Shown piece by piece: positions 1 to 7,020 of a stretch of 7,155 nt of DNA; the stretch's first letter is position 1; every line of letters starts with the position of its first letter. Both the position numbers and the translations under genes were made by a program. Origin of the DNA: SZUA-87 sp041687805 (lineage in GTDB: Bacteria > Actinomycetota > Acidimicrobiia > Acidimicrobiales > Aldehydirespiratoraceae); contig JBDNJK010000062.1 of assembly GCA_041687805.1 (NCBI GenBank), forward strand, positions 1 to 7,155. Reading direction: 5' to 3'. The notes beneath the pieces are model-generated. The model saw only the letters and a program-made list of their open reading frames with translations, did no database searches and was not told where the DNA came from.

Positions 1-1383
1 CGAGATCTGATTGCCGAGGTCAGGGAGGGCAACCTCGCCAAGCCGAACGATCTCACGAAGCGTGTCTGTGGTGCCTCGAGGGAAGAAGAACAGAACCTCC
101 TCATGGTCCGCGCCGAGCACCACGTCCATGCGGGTGGCCGAGAGGTCCTCGACGATTGCAGGAGTCGGCAGAAGATACCGGGCGACCGTCTCCGCAGCGG
201 CTCTTTGCCCCGGGGGATATATCACCACTGAATGCGGAACAACGGTGATGATCTGCTGTTGGCTGGTGACGTCGAAGCCCAGATCAGCGAGCAACTTGGA
301 GTCACTGCTCAAGATTCGAGAGTCGGCTGAGTATGAGTTGAAGCTGACCTCTGAAGGCGGCACGGAATCTGCCGATCCACGGAACACACTCAGGGCCGCC
401 GAATCGGCGCCATCCACCAGAACCTCACCGAGGTATGTGCCGTCATCGGTGTAGTCGGTGGAGACGGTGAGCGAATAGCGCGTGATGTTGTCGGGGGTGA
501 AAGAGCCGAATGAATCGCCAAGATCGATTAGTTCGGCCGGAGTGAGCAGACTGTCGAGCACCACGCTCTGGGCGCCGGCCTTGATCAGTCGAGCCAACGT
601 TTGAGGATTGCGGGCACCGCGCTGCACGGCACGGTCGAGCGCCAACACGATGAAGTCCTGCTGGCGCTCGATTCGTTCGAAATCCCTGCCGCCAGTGACA
701 ACCCATTTGCCATCTATGAATTCCTCGTAGTCATTGCGGGGTCGCACGTATCGCAGAGAGTCGATGCCATCGAGTACCCAGCACCCCGACGACTGGATGT
801 TGAGGCCGGTCGCCACAGACTTTGTGGGATTCGAGAACCAGACCGGCACCCCGCCTATCTGGTCTACCACTTCCTGAAATCCCTTGAAATCGACCTCGAC
901 GTAGTGATTGATTTCGATATCGAAAACGCTCTTGATCGTCTCTATGAGCTTTTCGGGGCCACCAATCAACAACGACGCATTGATTCGATGGCTCGACGAA
1001 CCCGGAATGGGAACGTAGAGATCACGTGGGATGGGCAACACCCAAGCTTGCTGGGAAATCGGATCCAGACGCAGCACCGCGATCGTGTCGGCGTTGCTCC
1101 GACCCCTCGGATCTTCGACCCGCCCGATGTTGATTGGATCGTTGGGATCGAGGCCGTTGGTGCTGTCAGTGCCCACGAGCAGGAAATTGACCGGCTGCCC
1201 CGGATCGGATGTGGTGGTGAGCACCTCACCTGCAATTTCCACCCGACCGATGTCTGCCACCCCGTAATAGAAGGTCTGGACCCACCACAACGCGGCCAGT
1301 GCGGCAGCAATCACACCGAGCGACGACAAAAGCACCAATCGTTGGGGCCACGAACGCCTCAACAACTCCTCATCAGGCATCAT
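1..1383 (-). CDS. LytR-CpsA-Psr (LCP) family cell-wall polymer ligase, C-terminus cut by window edge
   Basis: LCP proteins are membrane-anchored enzymes that transfer lipid-linked glycopolymers (arabinogalactan, teichoic acid or capsule-like chains) onto peptidoglycan on the outer face of the membrane. From the ATG at 1383, 461 codons are open and the frame runs off the left edge without a stop. A short charged tail (about residues 1-15) precedes one membrane helix (about 16-35). The LCP domain then shows LLVGTDS (68-74), ADTIAVLR (98-105), PIPRDLYVPIPG (117-128), RINAS (133-137), DQIGGVPV (174-181), LRYVRPR (210-216) and RDFERIERQQ (233-242). These carry the Asp and Arg residues that bind the pyrophosphate lipid in the family. 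A C-terminal part with YPPGQRAAAETVARYLL (from 389) resembles the LytR_C domain. The start is uncertain: in-frame ATG at 1425, GTG at 1386 and ATG at 1380 are alternatives, and none has a clear ribosome binding site. The gene follows birA in the same direction, with 54 bases between them (12 if 1425 is used). The family is secure; the exact polymer is unknown. Confidence 0.9.
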   Translation of the reverse strand, partial: MMPDEELLRRSWPQRLVLLSSLGVIAAALAALWWVQTFYYGVADIGRVEIAGEVLTTTSDPGQPVNFLLVGTDSTNGLDPNDPINIGRVEDPRGRSNADTIAVLRLDPISQQAWVLPIPRDLYVPIPGSSSHRINASLLIGGPEKLIETIKSVFDIEINHYVEVDFKGFQEVVDQIGGVPVWFSNPTKSVATGLNIQSSGCWVLDGIDSLRYVRPRNDYEEFIDGKWVVTGGRDFERIERQQDFIVLALDRAVQRGARNPQTLARLIKAGAQSVVLDSLLTPAELIDLGDSFGSFTPDNITRYSLTVSTDYTDDGTYLGEVLVDGADSAALSVFRGSADSVPPSEVSFNSYSADSRILSSDSKLLADLGFDVTSQQQIITVVPHSVVIYPPGQRAAAETVARYLLPTPAIVEDLSATRMDVVLGADHEEVLFFFPRGTTDTLREIVRLGEVALPDLGNQIS

Positions 1384-1394
1384 CACGGATGGTG

Positions 1395-1400
1395 ATAGTA
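1395..1400 (-). promoter_or_regulatory. Possible -10 hexamer (TACTAT) for a leaderless LCP transcript
   Basis: Read on the minus strand, TACTAT matches the actinobacterial TANNNT -10 pattern. It lies 8 bases before the in-frame GTG at 1386, which is followed directly by ATG ATG. No convincing -35 box is visible. If it is real, the LCP gene has its own promoter downstream of birA and translation starts at or near the 5' end of the mRNA. TANNNT is common by chance, so this is tentative. Confidence 0.3.
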
Positions 1401-1437
1401 GCCGCCCGTTGGCTCGCGGTGACATCGCTGACGAACG

Positions 1438-2190
1438 TCAGTCATCGGGTCGGGAATGAACGACATCGCCGGTTGTGATCACATGAGATTTGCCATCGTC
1501 GCTGACGAGCACGAGCCGGCCGTCGTCATCGAACGCGCTCGCCAAGCCGATCAGACGGGCACCTCCAGGCAACTCGATCCTGACTCGTGTTCCGAGAGTG
1601 GCCGAGTTGACACGAATCTCCTCACGAACCTGATCGGGCGTGTCGAATCGTTCCGACAGAGCATCGAGGATCTCAGCGAGAACCTGGTCACGAGACCGTT
1701 CAGATCCGAATTGTGCGATTGCCGCCGAATCCTCAACGGAATCGATCGGCACCATGTTGAGCCCGACGCCGATCACGACAGCTGGATCGGCACCATCTAC
1801 CCATTCGGCTAGCAGACCGGCCAATTTTCGAGCAATGCCATCATCGACAACAACCAGATCATTTGGCCATTTGACGAGAACCGGTGTCGCCATATGCCTC
1901 GCCGCGACGATACGCACGGCGGCCGAGGTGGCTGCCATCAGTTGCTGGGCACGGCGCGGATCAGCGGCCAACCGGAAACTCACCAGCAGCGCACCGCCCG
2001 AGTCGACCCAATGCCGATCGAGGCGACCGCGCCCCGCAGTTTGATGGTCGGCTACCAGCACCTTCTGATGAGAGCTGCCAGCGAGAGCCTCGTCCACAAG
2101 ATCGGTGTTCGTCGACCCGGTGACACTCACATGACGCAACTCAGCGAAGCCGGCTCTAGCAGCGGCGTGGCGGCTTTGTGGGAATTCCAT
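1438..2190 (-). CDS. birA: Biotin--[acetyl-CoA-carboxylase] ligase, single-function BirA
   Basis: This cytosolic enzyme makes biotinyl-5'-AMP from biotin and ATP, then attaches biotin to the acceptor lysine of carboxylase carrier domains. The 250-residue product shows the ligase motifs in order: GSTN (25-28), TAGRGRLDRHW (51-61, the GRGRxxxW adenylate-binding loop), KWPND (107-111), RKLAGLL (121-127) and GVGLN (141-145). A short SH3-like C-terminal domain follows from about 195. There is no N-terminal winged-helix domain, so unlike E. coli BirA it should not be a DNA-binding repressor. The ATG at 2190 is the first usable in-frame start; the next codons upstream offer no other. The gene is divergent from the biotin-dependent carboxylase operon, with only 47 bases to that operon's likely GTG start. 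The obvious substrate is the EAMKMEN lysine of that neighbour. Family and function are secure. Confidence 0.95.
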   Translation of the reverse strand: MEFPQSRHAAARAGFAELRHVSVTGSTNTDLVDEALAGSSHQKVLVADHQTAGRGRLDRHWVDSGGALLVSFRLAADPRRAQQLMAATSAAVRIVAARHMATPVLVKWPNDLVVVDDGIARKLAGLLAEWVDGADPAVVIGVGLNMVPIDSVEDSAAIAQFGSERSRDQVLAEILDALSERFDTPDQVREEIRVNSATLGTRVRIELPGGARLIGLASAFDDDGRLVLVSDDGKSHVITTGDVVHSRPDD

Positions 2191-2222
2191 AGCTGCAGAT
2201 GTAGCACCCCATGCTCCGGTGC

Positions 2223-2235
2223 GGTAACCATTACC
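2223..2235. promoter_or_regulatory. Perfect dyad GGTAA-CCA-TTACC in the birA/carboxylase intergenic region
   Basis: A 13-base perfect inverted repeat (5-base arms, 3-base centre) ends two bases before the likely GTG start of the carboxylase alpha subunit, between the two divergent genes. Its position would suit an operator controlling the carboxylase and perhaps birA. BirA here has no DNA-binding domain, so any regulator would be encoded elsewhere. The site also contains TAACCA, 7 bases before the GTG, which could be part of a leaderless promoter. A short dyad like this can occur by chance. Confidence 0.3.
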
Positions 2236-2237
2236 TC

Positions 2238-3980
2238 GTGTTCACAAAGGTCCTCATCGCCAATCGGGGCGAAATAGCAGTTCGAGTAATCCGCGCGTGT
2301 CAGGAATTGGGTGTCGCCACTGTCGCCGTCTACTCCGATCTCGACCGCGATGCCCTACACGTGAGACTGGCCGACGAGGCCTACGCTCTCGGCGGTCAGA
2401 CAGCAGCCGAGTCGTACCTCAACACGGAATCGATTCTCGATGCCATAGAGAGAAGTGGTGCCGATGCTGTTCATCCCGGCTATGGCTTCTTCTCCGAGAA
2501 CGCCGACTTCGCGAAGGCCATAACCGACCGGGGCGTCACATTCATCGGTCCTCCCCCATCGGCGATTCAGGTCATGGGCGACAAGATCTCCGCACGAGGT
2601 GCCGCCGAACAGGTCGGCGTCCGGGGAGTTCCTGGTTCCACCGAACTCATCACCGATGGCTCCCAGGTGATCGCGTTCGGCGACAGCTACGGCTGGCCGG
2701 TCGCGATCAAGGCGGCCTACGGCGGCGGCGGCCGCGGCATGAAGGTGGTCGAGAATGGCGACCAAGCCGACGATGCTCTTGCCGCTGCAAAGCGAGAATC
2801 ACTCGCCTATTTCGGCCGCGACGAGTGCTACATGGAGCGCTACCTCACCAAGCCACGACACGTCGAGGTGCAAATTCTCGCCGACTCTCACGGCAAGTGT
2901 CTCTACCTTGGCACGCGTGACTGCTCGGCGCAGCGCCGCCATCAGAAGCTGATCGAGGAGGCTCCCGCACCAGGCATCCCAGATGAGACAATCGCCGCGA
3001 TGGGCAAGGCGGCCGTGGCAGTCGCCAAGGGATGCGGCTATGTCAATGCCGGCACGGTCGAGTTTCTGTATGAGGACGGCGAGTTTCACTACCTGGAGAT
3101 GAACACGCGTCTACAGGTGGAACACCCTGTTACGGAAATGGTCACAGGCATTGATCTTGTCGAGCAGCAGTTGCGAATCGCCTCCGGCGAGGCTCTCGGT
3201 TTCGACCAATCAGATGTCGTGGTACGCGGCCACGCCATCGAACTTCGGATCAACGCCGAAGATCCCTCGAACGGTTTGTTTCTGCCTTGCCCGGGCACGA
3301 TCACCTCGATGTCGACGCCCGACGGGTTCGGCACACGCTTCGACACCGGCTACGAGTCCGGCGATGAAGTCAGCCAGTTCTACGACAATCTGATCGGCAA
3401 GCTCATCGTTTGGGGAGACACCCGCGAGAGCGCCACGGCGCGTGCCATTCGTGCCCTGCGCGAGCTGAAGATTGAAGGGATCGCCACGACGTCGCCGGCC
3501 TCGCTTGCGGTTCTCCGGCATCCAGAGTTCGCGGCCATTCAACACTCAACCAAGTGGGTGGAGGAGACGCTCGACCTGAGCGGAATTTCCGCCGTCGTCA
3601 CCCCCGAGTCAACAGATGATGAAATACCGCGAGTCAAACGCGACCTCGACGTAGAGGTCAATGGCAAACGCTTCTCGGTCTCTATGTGGGTTCCCGACAC
3701 GTCTGCGCCAACTGCCCGGCCACGGCGTTCCACCCGGCAGCGCACTGTCGCCGGCCCGGCATCAGGAAGCGGAGATGTCACAGCGCCGATGCAGGGCACC
3801 ATCGTGAAGGTGTCGGTAGCCGCTGGTGATGCAGTGGAAGTAGGAGACACAATCGTCGTCCTGGAAGCCATGAAGATGGAGAACAGCATCACCGCTGGCA
3901 AGGCGGGCACCATCGCCGAAATTCGTGTGGCCGAAGGCGATTCGGTCGGTAGCGGCGATGTAGTCGCCACGATCGCCTGA
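2238..3980 (+). CDS. Acetyl-/propionyl-CoA carboxylase alpha subunit (biotin carboxylase + biotin carrier)
   Basis: The protein carboxylates its own biotin using ATP and bicarbonate and presents carboxybiotin to the beta subunit encoded next. With the GTG start at 2238 it is 580 residues and opens VFTKVLIANRGEIAVRV, as family members normally do. The ATG at 2211 would add nine residues (MLRCGNHYL) that do not look like the family. The biotin carboxylase domain fills about 1-440: ANRGE (8-12), HPGYGFFSEN (79-88), the ATP-grasp glycine loop GGGGRGM (162-168) and EMNTRLQVEHPVTE (287-300) with catalytic Glu/Asn/Arg residues. A linker follows, with a beta segment VEVNGKRFSVSMW (about 472-484) and a basic stretch RPRRSTRQR (494-502). 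The biotinyl domain (about 512-580) has EAMKMEN with acceptor Lys546. It resembles actinobacterial AccA/PccA proteins in length and domain order. No Shine-Dalgarno precedes the GTG, so a leaderless mRNA is possible. The acyl-CoA used depends on the beta subunit and cannot be read here. Confidence 0.94.
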   Translation: MFTKVLIANRGEIAVRVIRACQELGVATVAVYSDLDRDALHVRLADEAYALGGQTAAESYLNTESILDAIERSGADAVHPGYGFFSENADFAKAITDRGVTFIGPPPSAIQVMGDKISARGAAEQVGVRGVPGSTELITDGSQVIAFGDSYGWPVAIKAAYGGGGRGMKVVENGDQADDALAAAKRESLAYFGRDECYMERYLTKPRHVEVQILADSHGKCLYLGTRDCSAQRRHQKLIEEAPAPGIPDETIAAMGKAAVAVAKGCGYVNAGTVEFLYEDGEFHYLEMNTRLQVEHPVTEMVTGIDLVEQQLRIASGEALGFDQSDVVVRGHAIELRINAEDPSNGLFLPCPGTITSMSTPDGFGTRFDTGYESGDEVSQFYDNLIGKLIVWGDTRESATARAIRALRELKIEGIATTSPASLAVLRHPEFAAIQHSTKWVEETLDLSGISAVVTPESTDDEIPRVKRDLDVEVNGKRFSVSMWVPDTSAPTARPRRSTRQRTVAGPASGSGDVTAPMQGTIVKVSVAAGDAVEVGDTIVVLEAMKMENSITAGKAGTIAEIRVAEGDSVGSGDVVATIA

Positions 3981-3994
3981 AACGAGTTGGAGCC

Positions 3995-5557
3995 ATGTCT
4001 TCACAGCGAAGTGACAGCGCAGAGACCGAGGGCGAAAGTACTCCCAAGAAGATTTCTGATGCGCGAGCAGCAGCGATCCGTCTCACCGACAAGGGAGCAG
4101 CGCGCCTTGCCCGAGACTCGAAGCTTCACGTCCGGGAGCGGATCAGTCGTCTTGTCGATGCCGACACCTTCGTTGAGGACGCCCAACTGGCCAATGCGAC
4201 ATCGAGCGGATATCCGGCCGACGGCGTCGTCACCGGAGTTGGGCTGGTGGACGGCCGGCCAGCGGTTGTCGTGGCCAACGATCCCACGGTCAAGGCCGGA
4301 TCATGGGGAGCTCGCACAGTCGAAAAGATCGTTCGAGCCACCGAACGAGCACTCGACTCCGACCTTCCAATTTTCTGGCTCGTCGACTCTGCAGGGGCAC
4401 GTATCACCGACCAGGTTCAGCTGTTTCCCGGCCGGCGCGGTGCAGGGAGAATCTTCCACAATCAGGTTCGATTATCTGGCCGTGCACCCCAGATCTGCTG
4501 CCTGTTCGGGCCCAGCGCAGCTGGCGGCGCATACATACCCGCCTTCTGCGACGTCGTCTTCATGGTCGATGGAAACGCGTCGATGTACCTCGGATCACCT
4601 CGCATGGCCGAGGAAGTGATCAACGAACACGTCACGCTCGAAGAGATGGGCGGCGCACGGATGCACGTCTCGGTGTCGGGATGCGCCGACAACCTCGTGG
4701 CCGACGACGCTGAAGCGATCGAGGCGGCAAAGGACTTCTTCTCATATCTCCCCACGTCATGGGAGGAGGCGCCACCCTCATATGCCAGTGCCGAACCCTC
4801 CCGGCCACTTGCCGTAGGAGTGATCCCCGACGACGAAAAGTCGGGCTACGACGTCCACACGGTGATCGAGGGTTTGATCGACGCCGACAGCTTCTTTGAG
4901 ATCAAGCCGCTGTTCGCTGCCGAGCTGGTCGTGGGATTTGGTCGGCTCTCCGGCAACACAGTGGGGATCGTCGCCAACAACCCGGCGGTCAATGGCGGGG
5001 TCCTGTTTGTCGATTCCGCCGACAAGGCCGCTCGATTCATCTGGATGTGCGACGCCTACAACGTCCCGCTCATCTATCTCGCCGATGTTCCCGGCTTCAT
5101 GATCGGCACCGAGGTAGAGCGTCAGGGAATCATTCGTCACGGAGCCAAGATGATCACCGCCGTGTCGGAAGCCACGGTGCCGACGATCTCGGTGATCATG
5201 CGCAAGGCCTACGGTGCGGGGCTCTACGCCATGTGCGGCCCGGCATTCGGACCCGATGCGTGCCTTGCCCTGCCCTCGGCGAAGATCGCCGTGATGGGCG
5301 CCGAACCGGCTGTCAATGCCGTGTTCGCAAACCAGATCGCCGCCATCGACGACCCTGACGAACGTCAGTCGTTCATCGAAGAGAAGCGGCGCGAGTTCGA
5401 CGAAGACGTCGATCTGCTCAGGCTCGCCAGCGATCTCGTGGTCGATGCCGTGATCGAGCCCCACGAGCTGCGGCGGGAGTTGATCATTCGGCTGGCGCTC
5501 GCAGCATCGAAAAATCGCGACTTCAGCCGCCGGCGCCACGGTGTGCCCCCAGTGTGA
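3995..5557 (+). CDS. Acyl-CoA carboxylase beta subunit (carboxyltransferase)
   Basis: This subunit transfers the carboxyl group from carboxybiotin to an acyl-CoA, giving for example malonyl- or methylmalonyl-CoA, and normally works as a hexamer with the alpha subunit. The 520-residue protein has two crotonase-like halves. The N-terminal half has KLHVRERISRL (43-53), DSAGARI (131-137) and the oxyanion loop GPSAAGGAYIPAFCD (172-186). The C-terminal half has NNPAVNGG (328-335), DVPGFMIGTEVERQGIIRHG (364-383) and RKAYGAGLYAMCGP (403-416). It starts 14 bases after the alpha-subunit stop, so the two form an operon. GGAG lies only 2 bases before the ATG and a GAG 8 bases before it, so the ribosome site is weak. 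The loop RKAYGAGLY differs from the RKAYGGAYD/C/I pattern of classical propionyl- and acetyl-CoA types, so I do not assign a substrate. No small epsilon subunit gene follows. Family is secure, substrate open. Confidence 0.93.
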   Translation: MSSQRSDSAETEGESTPKKISDARAAAIRLTDKGAARLARDSKLHVRERISRLVDADTFVEDAQLANATSSGYPADGVVTGVGLVDGRPAVVVANDPTVKAGSWGARTVEKIVRATERALDSDLPIFWLVDSAGARITDQVQLFPGRRGAGRIFHNQVRLSGRAPQICCLFGPSAAGGAYIPAFCDVVFMVDGNASMYLGSPRMAEEVINEHVTLEEMGGARMHVSVSGCADNLVADDAEAIEAAKDFFSYLPTSWEEAPPSYASAEPSRPLAVGVIPDDEKSGYDVHTVIEGLIDADSFFEIKPLFAAELVVGFGRLSGNTVGIVANNPAVNGGVLFVDSADKAARFIWMCDAYNVPLIYLADVPGFMIGTEVERQGIIRHGAKMITAVSEATVPTISVIMRKAYGAGLYAMCGPAFGPDACLALPSAKIAVMGAEPAVNAVFANQIAAIDDPDERQSFIEEKRREFDEDVDLLRLASDLVVDAVIEPHELRRELIIRLALAASKNRDFSRRRHGVPPV

Positions 5558-5575
5558 GGCGAGCTCAGTGGCGCC
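5532..5575. terminator. 8-base inverted repeat across convergent gene ends, possible two-way terminator
   Basis: GGCGCCAC at 5532-5539 and GTGGCGCC at 5568-5575 are perfect inverted copies separated by 28 bases. They span the stop of the carboxyltransferase gene and touch the stop of the convergent oxidoreductase gene. GC-rich arms between two converging genes suit a shared terminator. The loop is long and no T-run follows on either strand, so this may equally be chance in a GC-rich end. No other terminator is visible here. Confidence 0.3.
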
Positions 5576-6933
5576 TATTCGGCAGCCTCTGACAAAGCCT
5601 CCGACAAGGTCGGATGTACGAGAATGCTCTCGTGAATGTCGGTGACGGTCAGCCCGTTGGTGACGGCTACAGCGATCACAGCGATCAGCTCCGCGGCGTT
5701 TTGGCCCACGATTGAGCCGCCCAGGACAACACCGGTGGCGGGGTCAGACACAATCTTCACGAAACCCCTCGGATCATCGTTGATCAGCGCCTTGGCCGCC
5801 GAAGCGAACGGCACCTTCGTGACACGAATCTTGCGTCCCATTGAAAAAGCGTCGGCCTCGGCCAAGCCGACGTCGGCGATCTCAGGCTCGGTGAAGATCG
5901 CCGAAGCGGCCTTGTCGTAGTCGAGATGGCGGTGGGTGCGCACCGTCATCCCCATGACATGCTCGCCGATCTTGCGGCCCTGCATCGAAGCAACCGAAGA
6001 CAACGGTAGTCGTCCGGAGATGTCGCCGGCTGCATAAACATGCGGCACGTTGGAGCGAAGATGTTCGTCGACCGGCACATAACCGCGGTCGGACTTCACA
6101 CCCGCAGCATCAAGTCCGAGCATTTCGCTGTTTGGGATCGAACCGATTGCGACCAACGCATGCGACCCGCTCGCTACACGACCGTCGTCGCACTTCACCA
6201 CAACCGTGTCGCCCTCGCGTTCCACGGATGTGGCCCTGGCACCCTTGAGTAGCTTGACACCTCTGGAGAGGAAGTCGACCTCAAGGGCAGCCGCAACTTC
6301 GGGATCCTTTTGGGGAAGGACCTGCTGCCTGCTCACCACCAGAGTCACCTCGCTGCCCATGGCTTTGAACATGTGAACAAATTCGACCCCGGTTACGCCA
6401 GAGCCAATCACCACTATGTGTTTGGGCAATTCGGACGGCGGGTAGCAGTCGCGGGTGAGAAGGATCCGGTCGCCGTCGACGTTGGCCCATTCGGGTGTGC
6501 GTGGCCGGCTTCCGGTGGCGATAACGATCGCATCCGCCTCGATTTCGCGGTGACCCTCGGCGGACTCGACAGCCACCAGATGAGGACCAAGAAGAGACCC
6601 CACACCGTCGATCATCTCCACGCCCTGACTGGCGAGAAGAGTGCGAACCGAACTCTCGAGCCGAGTCTCGATCGACGCAAGGCGTTCCTTGAGGCTCACC
6701 AAGTCGACGCTGGAACCCTCGTCGCGTAGTCCCATCCGCATGGCACGACCCATGAATGATCTGGCGTTGCCAGTGGCGATCATTGCCTTTGAAGGGATGC
6801 AGTCCCAGAGGTGAGCAGCGCCGCCGAACGTGTCTCTTTCTATCAACACCACCTCCGCTCCGAGGCGAGCTGCAGTGGTGGCGCAGGCATGGCCCCCCGG
6901 GCCGCCTCCGATAATCACAAGGCGTGTAGACAT
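5575..6933 (-). CDS. LpdA (Rv3303c)-like FAD-dependent NAD(P)H oxidoreductase lacking one redox cysteine
   Basis: This 452-residue cytosolic flavoprotein has the disulfide-reductase fold: FAD site GGGPGG (9-14) with Glu32 after the second strand, nucleotide site GSGVTGVE (177-184), second FAD motif AAGDISG (301-307), and a dimerisation domain from about 340. Classical lipoamide dehydrogenases have GGTCLNVGCIPSK; here it is GGAAHLWDCIPSK (37-49), so Ala40 replaces the first cysteine and only Cys45 remains. The same GGAA...DC(V/I)PSK pattern occurs in M. tuberculosis LpdA/Rv3303c, which I recall is an NAD(P)H:quinone reductase, not a lipoamide dehydrogenase. LPLSSVASMQGR (309-320) also matches that protein. 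The second strand of the nucleotide domain ends VTLVVSRQQ, with no acidic residue, which hints at NADPH use. Unlike Rv3303c, the C-terminal HPTLSE (440-445) is kept. The gene converges on the carboxylase operon with 17 bases between stop codons. A soluble transhydrogenase (SthA) is a less likely alternative. Confidence 0.88.
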   Translation of the reverse strand: MSTRLVIIGGGPGGHACATTAARLGAEVVLIERDTFGGAAHLWDCIPSKAMIATGNARSFMGRAMRMGLRDEGSSVDLVSLKERLASIETRLESSVRTLLASQGVEMIDGVGSLLGPHLVAVESAEGHREIEADAIVIATGSRPRTPEWANVDGDRILLTRDCYPPSELPKHIVVIGSGVTGVEFVHMFKAMGSEVTLVVSRQQVLPQKDPEVAAALEVDFLSRGVKLLKGARATSVEREGDTVVVKCDDGRVASGSHALVAIGSIPNSEMLGLDAAGVKSDRGYVPVDEHLRSNVPHVYAAGDISGRLPLSSVASMQGRKIGEHVMGMTVRTHRHLDYDKAASAIFTEPEIADVGLAEADAFSMGRKIRVTKVPFASAAKALINDDPRGFVKIVSDPATGVVLGGSIVGQNAAELIAVIAVAVTNGLTVTDIHESILVHPTLSEALSEAAE

Positions 6934-6939
6934 GATCCG

Positions 6940-6971
6940 ACAGTATCGGTCGCCATGACCGTGCGGACCAA
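6940..6971 (-). promoter_or_regulatory. Possible promoter for the LpdA-like gene, leaderless
   Basis: On the minus strand GATACT (6947-6942) lies 18 bases after TTGGTC (6971-6966), a fair -10/-35 pair. The overlapping TACTGT (6945-6940) matches TANNNT. The hexamers end 8 and 6 bases before the ATG at 6933, so transcription would begin at or next to the start codon. No Shine-Dalgarno sequence is visible before this ATG, in agreement with a leaderless mRNA. Confidence 0.4.
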
Positions 6972-7006
6972 CTGGCCCGCATCGCGTCGATCCACTGGTC
7001 CTGGAC

Positions 7007-7012
7007 TAGATT
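7007..7012 (+). promoter_or_regulatory. Possible -10 hexamer (TAGATT) for the right-edge membrane protein
   Basis: TAGATT fits TANNNT and lies 8 bases before the GTG at 7021, the same spacing seen before the LCP and LpdA-like starts. No good -35 box is visible. The site supports GTG 7021 as a leaderless start, but the match is short. Confidence 0.3.
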
Positions 7013-7020
7013 CCTCTCTC

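Noticed and set aside
601..1395. A 264-codon open frame on the plus strand opposite the LCP gene
   Set aside because: The minus-strand frame shows an ordered series of LCP motifs and one membrane helix, while the plus-strand product resembles no family and has a shadow-like composition. It is an antisense frame of a GC-rich gene.
1384..1425. ATG at 1425 as start of the LCP gene
   Set aside because: It has no ribosome site, and the extra 14 residues look like read-through of the -10-like element. The shorter form gives a compact charged tail before the membrane helix. The choice remains uncertain.
2211..2237. ATG at 2211 as start of the carboxylase alpha subunit
   Set aside because: It would add nine residues unlike the family N-terminus and would translate through the dyad. 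GTG 2238 gives the usual start just before KVLIANRGE. It cannot be fully excluded.
4778..5539. A 253-codon open frame on the minus strand opposite the carboxyltransferase gene
   Set aside because: The plus strand encodes well-conserved carboxyltransferase motifs throughout. The antisense product is His- and Asp-rich with no recognisable domain.
6281..6982. A 233-codon minus-strand frame overlapping the LpdA-like gene in another frame
   Set aside because: Its product is Arg-, Ser- and Gly-rich without motifs, while the other frame has complete FAD and NAD(P) signatures.
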